From contig JAGVGS010000029.1 in NCBI GenBank assembly GCA_020057015.1, positions 1 to 10,168 of the forward strand: a stretch of 10,168 nt of DNA, given 5' to 3'. The stretch is from Candidatus Omnitrophota bacterium (lineage in GTDB: Bacteria; Omnitrophota; Gorgyraeia; Aquiviventales; Aquiviventaceae). Below are positions 5,831-10,168 of this stretch, piece by piece. The translations under genes were made by a program, and so were the position numbers. A model generated the notes under the pieces. That model saw only the letters and a program-made list of their open reading frames with translations. It was not told where the DNA came from and made no database searches. Position 1 is the first letter of the stretch. Every line of letters starts with the position of its first letter.

Positions 5831-8089
5831 CTATCTCGCCAAGTGCCTGACACTTCCCTCGCTTTGGGAAGTGTCAGGCACTTGCTCGATCAGCTCGGCG
5901 ATCGCTTGCCGCTGCGCTTGCAGGAGTGCTGGGTCTTTGCTGAAGCTGCGCAGCGATTCGACCAGCGCATCATCGACAGCCAGCAGCTGCTGGGCGCGGG
6001 CCACGAGGGCTGGGTCCACCGGGCCTTGCTGCTGGGCCGCTTCGAGGCGCTCGCGCAGCACGTGCAGGTACTCGTAGTCCTCCATGCCATCGCGCAGCAC
6101 TTCCATGCGGATGGAGGGAATCGGGCCCTGCGGGCCGGGGTAATACAGCGCCCCGTTGCCGTTTTGATCCTCGGTGTAATTCGCCGGGTTCTCCCACGGG
6201 TCGCCGTTCCAGAAGTTCACGCACCAATACAACAACCCCTTGGCATCCACCTTCCAGGCCAGCCACGGCAGCACGCGGTACATCATCGAGGGGTAGTCGA
6301 TCACGAGCGACGGGAACGGGTGCGAGGGCGAGGAGATATACAGCCACATCTCCTTGCCCTGAGCTGCGAAGGCCTTGGCGTGCTCAGCGTTGTAGCTCGC
6401 GATCTGGATGCACAGGATATCGGCGTCCTTCAGCCAAGCCTCATGGGACGAGGGCTGCGGGGCCTGGTGCATCACGAGCAGATTCTTGAGCTCCGGATCA
6501 GCCCAATGCAGCAGCTCGAGCACTTGGGCGACGTGCGCATCGCCCGGCGGCGGCTCATCATAGGCATAGACATAGGCCTGCTTGAGCAAGTCTTGGCTGC
6601 GGAGGGCTTGGGCGGCCAGGCGATGCCAGGCCACCTGGCGCTCAAGCTCTGCGGTGTCTTTGGCCCAATTGTTGCCGTTGCTGCCGCCGCGCGTGCCGAT
6701 GCCGAAAGCCGAGAGGCCGGCGCGCAGGTAATAGTCGATGCGCTGCGCGAATTCCCTGCTCATCGGGTCGGCCTGCATGACCGGGGCGATGCGGTGCTTG
6801 AGCATGTCCTGGAAATAGAGGTCTTCCAGCTCGCCGAAGCGCCCTTCCCACTTGGCTCCGCCCGGCACGAACTCGCGGTACGCCTTCTCGAGGCGCCCGC
6901 GGTAGAAATCAAAGGCGGTCTTCAGGTGCGACGTAGGCGGCAGCACGAAATCCCACACCGTGATCTCCAGCGGCAGGCGCTCGGTGCGCCCGAGTCCATC
7001 GGCCACGGTGATGGTGGCCGAGTATCGGCCGGCCGGCAGCGACGGAGGGGCGCCGATGGTAATCCACACCGGTTGTGCTTCCCCGGCCGGCACCTCCACG
7101 TCCTCCTGCACCAGGGGCAGCGGATCCGGCCAGGCGCCCACATAGGCGACCGGATAGTAGGGCTCGCGCGTGGTGACGTAGTCGACCCGGCGGATCTCGA
7201 CGACATCCGGAGGAAACTGCACGCTGCCCTCGGCGTTGGCGATAGGCCCGATGCCGATGCGCACCCGGGCTGTCTCGGCGCCGCCGATGAACACGAGCTG
7301 GACGCTTTCGTACTCGCCGCCGGCCATCGTCATCGTCACCGGGGCTTTCAGCGAGCCGCGAAAGAGCGCTGGGTCGCGCTGGATCTTCTCGAGCGACGAG
7401 GCCCAGCCGATCTGCCACTGCGCCGCCGGCTTCACGACCGGCGCTTGTTCGGCTTGTTCGCGCGATGCCGCAGCCGCGGACTTAGACGGCGGCTTCAGGT
7501 ACAACCCATCCACGTAGAAGGTCGCGGCCTTGCGCGGGTTCCAGCGGAACAAGTTCACTTGGGTGACGTGGGCGAGGTCGAGCAGCTCCTTCAAATCCTC
7601 GAACCGCACGCTGATGTGTTGGGCTGACTTTGGGCTGAGCATGATGTCTTCCTTATAATGCCGCCCGGCTTTATCCTTCAGCTGCAGGATGATGCGCTCT
7701 TGCGCCGGCTGAGGGTTGTACAGGTCCAGATGCAGCGAGTCGTAGCGGCGCCAATCGCGGCGGCTGCGCTCATCCACGTAGTCCTCCATCGCAAACGAAG
7801 GGGCTTCGATGGGGTTGAAGGTGACTTTGGCAGAGGTCTTGCCGTGCGTGACATGCTCTTCAGAGAGGCTGGCCACGACGCCTCGGGTTTTCCAGCGCTT
7901 CGCCAGCTCTTGCTCGGACTCGAAGTCGCTCAGCCACTGCTCCCCGTGCGCCGGGGCCGCGGCCGCCGGGGTCGCGCGGGAGGCTTTGGCTGCTTTTGGC
8001 TCTTTCGGCGCGTGCTCCCGGTTCGCCCACCAGTGGCCGACATAGATGCCAACCGCGATGAGGAACAGCATGCGGGCATAACGGATCAT
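5831..8089 (-). CDS. Membrane-anchored GH123/DUF4091-like glycosidase with N-terminal jelly-roll domain (752 aa)
   Basis: GH123 enzymes are N-acetyl-beta-galactosaminidases that use substrate-assisted catalysis with an adjacent Asp-Glu pair. Layout: signal anchor at residues 5-21 (ARMLFLIAVGIYVGHWW) with no lipobox; Ala/Pro/Lys-rich linker 27-50; beta-rich, carbohydrate-binding-like domain about 52-198 (ending FYVDGLYLKPP); a second Ala-rich linker about 200-222; beta-sandwich about 225-380; and a barrel domain about 385-635. The barrel holds YVYAYDEPPPGD (507-517) with candidate catalytic Asp511-Glu512. The C-terminal DUF4091 block includes GLLYWCVNFWNGDPWENP (618-635), ALYYPGPQGPIPSIRMEVLRD (647-667) and MEDYEYLHVLRERL (669-682). 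The domain looks complete by AELIE (731-735); residues 736-750 come from the inverted repeat. The anchor implies action outside the inner membrane. The start at 8089 follows AAGGAG at a 6-nt gap. Its stop is 2 bp before the deacetylase gene. Substrate (GalNAc-containing glycan) is inferred from the family; many DUF4091 proteins are uncharacterised. Confidence 0.85.
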   Translation of the reverse strand: MIRYARMLFLIAVGIYVGHWWANREHAPKEPKAAKASRATPAAAAPAHGEQWLSDFESEQELAKRWKTRGVVASLSEEHVTHGKTSAKVTFNPIEAPSFAMEDYVDERSRRDWRRYDSLHLDLYNPQPAQERIILQLKDKAGRHYKEDIMLSPKSAQHISVRFEDLKELLDLAHVTQVNLFRWNPRKAATFYVDGLYLKPPSKSAAAASREQAEQAPVVKPAAQWQIGWASSLEKIQRDPALFRGSLKAPVTMTMAGGEYESVQLVFIGGAETARVRIGIGPIANAEGSVQFPPDVVEIRRVDYVTTREPYYPVAYVGAWPDPLPLVQEDVEVPAGEAQPVWITIGAPPSLPAGRYSATITVADGLGRTERLPLEITVWDFVLPPTSHLKTAFDFYRGRLEKAYREFVPGGAKWEGRFGELEDLYFQDMLKHRIAPVMQADPMSREFAQRIDYYLRAGLSAFGIGTRGGSNGNNWAKDTAELERQVAWHRLAAQALRSQDLLKQAYVYAYDEPPPGDAHVAQVLELLHWADPELKNLLVMHQAPQPSSHEAWLKDADILCIQIASYNAEHAKAFAAQGKEMWLYISSPSHPFPSLVIDYPSMMYRVLPWLAWKVDAKGLLYWCVNFWNGDPWENPANYTEDQNGNGALYYPGPQGPIPSIRMEVLRDGMEDYEYLHVLRERLEAAQQQGPVDPALVARAQQLLAVDDALVESLRSFSKDPALLQAQRQAIAELIEQVPDTSQSEGSVRHLAR
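5840..5884. repeat. Perfect 19-7-19 inverted repeat with palindromic arms (REP-like element)
   Basis: The left arm CAAGTGCCTGACACTTCCC (5840-5858), a 7-nt spacer, and the right arm GGGAAGTGTCAGGCACTTG (5866-5884) pair without a mismatch over 19 bp. Each arm also contains a smaller hairpin, AAGTG-CCTGA-CACTT and AAGTG-TCAGG-CACTT. The element can therefore fold as one long stem or as two short 5-bp stems. It is exactly 45 nt (15 codons), stop-free in the glycosidase frame, and forms that protein's residues 736-750. No T-run follows the stem on either strand, so it is not a typical intrinsic terminator. Similar AGTGCCTGACACT-type palindromes are, as I recall, dispersed repeats in several bacterial phyla, sometimes tied to REP-associated Y1 transposases; I could not check this here. 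I noticed no second copy in the window. Confidence 0.9.
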
Positions 8090-8092
8090 GGG

Positions 8093-10168
8093 CTACTCCT
8101 TGTTCTGCAACAGGCTCGTGTAGAGTGCCGCGGTGCCCTGCACCATGCGGCTGATCGTAAACTCAGCTTCGATGCGCGCGCGCCCGGCGCGGCCCATCGC
8201 GCGCGCACGCGTTGGGTCCTGCAACAGAGCCTGGAGCGCGGCGGCCAAGGCCTCAGGGTCAGCGCTGGGCACGAGCAAGCCGGTGAGGCCTTCGACCACC
8301 AATTCCGGATTGCCGCCCACTCGCGTGGCCACTACGGGCTTGGCCATCGCCATCGCTTCCAGAATCGCATTTGCGCAGCCTTCATACAGCGAGGAGAGCA
8401 CGACGATATCCATCGCCTGCAGGCACGCGGCCCGATCGCGCCGGTAGCCGGTGAAGACGAACCGATCGCTGACGTGGGCGGCGCGCACCATTTCTTGCAG
8501 CGCCGGGGCTAGCGGGCCATGGCCGACGATGAGAAAGCGCGCCGTCGGGAGCGTACCCGCCACCATCAGGGCCGCGCGCACAAAGGTGGCGGGGTCTTTC
8601 TCCGGCATGAGGCGGCTGACCAGGCCCACGACCGGGGCAGCCCCCCACCCCAGGCTTTCCCGCACCGCCCCGTTGACCGCAGCGGGCGAGAACATCGCCC
8701 CATCGATGCCGTTGTAGATCGTATGGATTTTCCGGCCCCGGATGTGCTCGCGCCGCCGCAGCACCGGCCGGATGGCCTCGGCATTGATGGTGATCGCATC
8801 GGTGAGGTGCTGTAAGCCGGCATCCACGGCCACATAGTGCCACGGCTTCGAGGGCTCAACGCTGCGCACCGCAGTGATGAGGACCGGCACCCCGCTCGTG
8901 CGCGCGGCCAGCCGGCCATAGAGATCCGCGGTGAACAGCCAGGTATGCACGATGTCCGGACGCAGCGAGCGCAGCGCTTGGCGCAGCGCCCAAAAACAGG
9001 ACCAGGACCACCTGCCCTGCTGCGCGATGCGCGTCACCGGAATGCCCGCAGCCTGGAACTCAGGCAACAGCGTGCCTTGCGTCGCCGAGAGGCTGATGAC
9101 GTGGCACGCCCAGCGCTCGCGCGGCAGATGGCGCGCGAGCTCCAGCAATTGGGACTGCGCCCCGCCGGGGTCCAGGTGGTCGATGACATGCACGACGCGG
9201 GTGCGCGGGTGCAGGAGCGCTTCATACAGCGCCTCATGGCGGCGCGCCATGCTCGCCGCACTCCAGCGCTCGCGCACCAGCCCCTGGGCAGCCGCTCCCA
9301 CGCGCTGGGCCAGGGAGGGATCATCGATGACCGCCAGTAGCCGCGGCAGCATGGCCTCGGGATGGCCCGCAGGCACGAGCCAGCCGGTACGCTCATCCAT
9401 CAGGACTTCCGGAATGCCGCCTACCGCGGTCGAGACGACCGGCACCCCGCTGGCCATCGCCTCAATCAACACCATCGGCAGCCCCTCGCGCTCCGAGGTA
9501 AACACCACCGCCCGCGCCCCGCGTATCAGAGCCGGCACGTCCTCGCGCAATCCCGCCAGCACGACGTGGCCGCTGAGCCCTTTGCTGTGAATCTGCGCTT
9601 CGAGGGCGGCGCGCAGGCGCCCCTCACCCACGATCAGCGCACGCGCCTGCGGGCGCTGGGCGATCACCTCCGCCATGAGATCGATAAAGACCTCGAAGCG
9701 TTTGGGCTCTACCAAACGCCCGATGGCCAGCAGCACCGGCGTCTGCACACCCCAGCCTAATTGGTCGTAGAACACAGAGCGCTCGGGCGCAGGAAACTGC
9801 TCGGTCTCAACGCCATTAGCAATGGTCTGCAGTTTCTCCGCGGGAATCCCATGGCGCTGATAAAAGGTCCGCACCGCGTCAGAGACCGTGACGACGCGCG
9901 CACAGCGGCGCGCCAGCCATCGATCGAGCAGGAAGTACCACCAAGGCTTCCAGGTGTCGGTGCTGTGCTCAGTCGCGACCGCCGGCCGCCCGACCCACCA
10001 GGCCGCCAGCCGGCCCCAAAAATTGGCCCCCCACAGATGCGTGTGCACGAGGTCGATGCGCTCATCCCGCAGCAAGCAGACCAGGCGCCACCACGCCCCG
10101 CAATCGAGCGGCCCGCGCTTATCCAGCGCCACCACGCGCAGCCCGCGCCGCTGAAGCCCAGATCGGAA
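8093..10168 (-). CDS. Tandem two-domain GT4-type glycosyltransferase, 5' end missing
   Basis: The frame is open to the right edge, so the true start is outside; an internal GTG at 10135 is not a credible start because it falls inside the first GT-B domain. Numbering below counts from that codon. Domain 1 (to about 308) lacks only the first part of its N-terminal Rossmann half. It shows IDLVHTHLWGANFWGRLAA (27-45), LLAIGRLVEPKRFE (135-148) and EGLPMVLIE, an EX7E motif (Glu217/Glu225). Domain 2 (about 311-680) is complete: VVHVIDHLDPGGAQSQLLELA (314-334) with the GGAQ loop, DIVHTWLFTADLYGRLAA (394-411), VSRLMPEKDP (506-515) and EGCANAILE (Glu585/Glu593). These are retaining GT-B enzymes of the GT4 group that use nucleotide sugars at the cytoplasmic face, usually in capsule, O-antigen or exopolysaccharide assembly. 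The linker is only a few residues (LLHPRTR, near nt 9205), so this looks like two adjacent genes joined by loss of a stop. Each half probably adds one sugar. The last nine bases at the edge resemble adapter and may not be genuine. Stop at 8095-8093, 3 nt before the next start. Confidence 0.9.
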   Translation of the reverse strand, partial: FRSGLQRRGLRVVALDKRGPLDCGAWWRLVCLLRDERIDLVHTHLWGANFWGRLAAWWVGRPAVATEHSTDTWKPWWYFLLDRWLARRCARVVTVSDAVRTFYQRHGIPAEKLQTIANGVETEQFPAPERSVFYDQLGWGVQTPVLLAIGRLVEPKRFEVFIDLMAEVIAQRPQARALIVGEGRLRAALEAQIHSKGLSGHVVLAGLREDVPALIRGARAVVFTSEREGLPMVLIEAMASGVPVVSTAVGGIPEVLMDERTGWLVPAGHPEAMLPRLLAVIDDPSLAQRVGAAAQGLVRERWSAASMARRHEALYEALLHPRTRVVHVIDHLDPGGAQSQLLELARHLPRERWACHVISLSATQGTLLPEFQAAGIPVTRIAQQGRWSWSCFWALRQALRSLRPDIVHTWLFTADLYGRLAARTSGVPVLITAVRSVEPSKPWHYVAVDAGLQHLTDAITINAEAIRPVLRRREHIRGRKIHTIYNGIDGAMFSPAAVNGAVRESLGWGAAPVVGLVSRLMPEKDPATFVRAALMVAGTLPTARFLIVGHGPLAPALQEMVRAAHVSDRFVFTGYRRDRAACLQAMDIVVLSSLYEGCANAILEAMAMAKPVVATRVGGNPELVVEGLTGLLVPSADPEALAAALQALLQDPTRARAMGRAGRARIEAEFTISRMVQGTAALYTSLLQNKE
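8096..8101 (-). promoter_or_regulatory. Shine-Dalgarno site of the GH123-like gene
   Basis: The minus strand reads AAGGAG, six bases, then the ATG at 8089. It overlaps the last codon and stop region of the upstream glycosyltransferase gene. It is the best ribosome binding site in the window and fixes this start. Confidence 0.75.
10160..10168. other. Probable Illumina adapter remnant at the window end
   Basis: The final nine bases read AGATCGGAA, identical to the start of the common Illumina adapter (AGATCGGAAGAGC); on the other strand TTCCGATCT is the end of the adapter next to an insert. A specified 9-mer at a specified end has a chance near 1 in 262,000. The three codons it contributes to the GT4 frame (Phe-Arg-Ser) should not be trusted. 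Confidence 0.75.

Noticed and set aside
5840..5884. The inverted repeat as a rho-independent terminator
   Set aside because: Neither strand has a T-run after the stem, and the next gene begins 11 nt later in the same direction, so termination here would cut off five operon genes.
5843..7627. A 594-codon open frame on the plus strand opposite the GH123-like gene
   Set aside because: It is antisense to a gene with clear family motifs, starts inside the inverted repeat, and has His/Arg/Gly/Leu-rich composition typical of high-GC mirror frames. No domain is recognisable.
8172..8212. Alternating CG/CA-rich tract that could favour Z-DNA
   Set aside because: It encodes an Arg/Ala-rich stretch of the GT4 C-terminus (RARAMGRAGRARIE) and follows from GC-rich codon use; similar short runs occur through the gene.
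9195..9235. Two separate GT4 genes with an internal GTG start near the domain junction
   Set aside because: The frame is continuous with no stop, and no Shine-Dalgarno-like sequence precedes the in-frame GTG codons at the start of domain 2. A sequencing error cannot be excluded but nothing in the sequence shows one.

Overview
The window is a GC-rich bacterial segment, by eye well above 60 % G+C. It is fully occupied by one tightly packed gene train on the minus strand, so transcription runs from the right edge to the left edge. Both ends are open: the first gene lacks its 5' part at the right edge and the last gene lacks its 3' part at the left edge. I see no RNA gene, CRISPR array, transposase, promoter or convincing terminator, and no gene-free stretch longer than a few bases.

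In transcription order the genes are: (1) a fusion of two GT4-type glycosyltransferases (10168-8093); (2) a membrane-anchored protein with a jelly-roll-like N-terminal domain and a GH123/DUF4091-like glycosidase domain (8089-5831); (3) a polysaccharide deacetylase of the NodB/CE4 fold (5828-5043); (4) an acyltransferase-3 membrane acyltransferase (5050-3974); (5) and (6) two successive multi-pass GT87/DUF2029-type lipid-linked-sugar glycosyltransferases (3974-2385 and 2385-1096); (7) a GMC-type FAD-dependent oxidoreductase (1106 to beyond position 1). Junctions are +3, +2, -8, -1, -1 and -11 nt. This is a polycistronic unit with translational coupling, including two TGATG stop/start overlaps.

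Together the genes look like the assembly and decoration part of a cell-surface polysaccharide or glycolipid locus. GT4 enzymes would build the oligosaccharide at the cytoplasmic face, GT87 enzymes would add sugars from polyprenyl-phosphate donors on the outer face, and the deacetylase, acyltransferase and oxidoreductase would modify the product. The GH123-like enzyme would trim or process an N-acetylhexosamine polymer. Having a deacetylase and a hexosaminidase-like hydrolase side by side recalls PNAG (PgaB) and Pel (PelA) systems, but the families here differ.

Two points stand out outside the genes. A perfect 19-7-19 inverted repeat (5840-5884), whose arms are themselves small palindromes, forms the last codons of the glycosidase gene and stops 11 nt before the deacetylase start. 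The right end of the window reads AGATCGGAA, the start of the standard Illumina adapter, so the last nine bases are probably sequencing artefact and the window edge is probably a contig edge.

The organism cannot be fixed from this sequence. The gene mix, GC content and REP-like palindrome fit an uncultivated Gram-negative-type bacterium (for example the Planctomycetota/Verrucomicrobiota/Omnitrophota area), but that is a weak inference.
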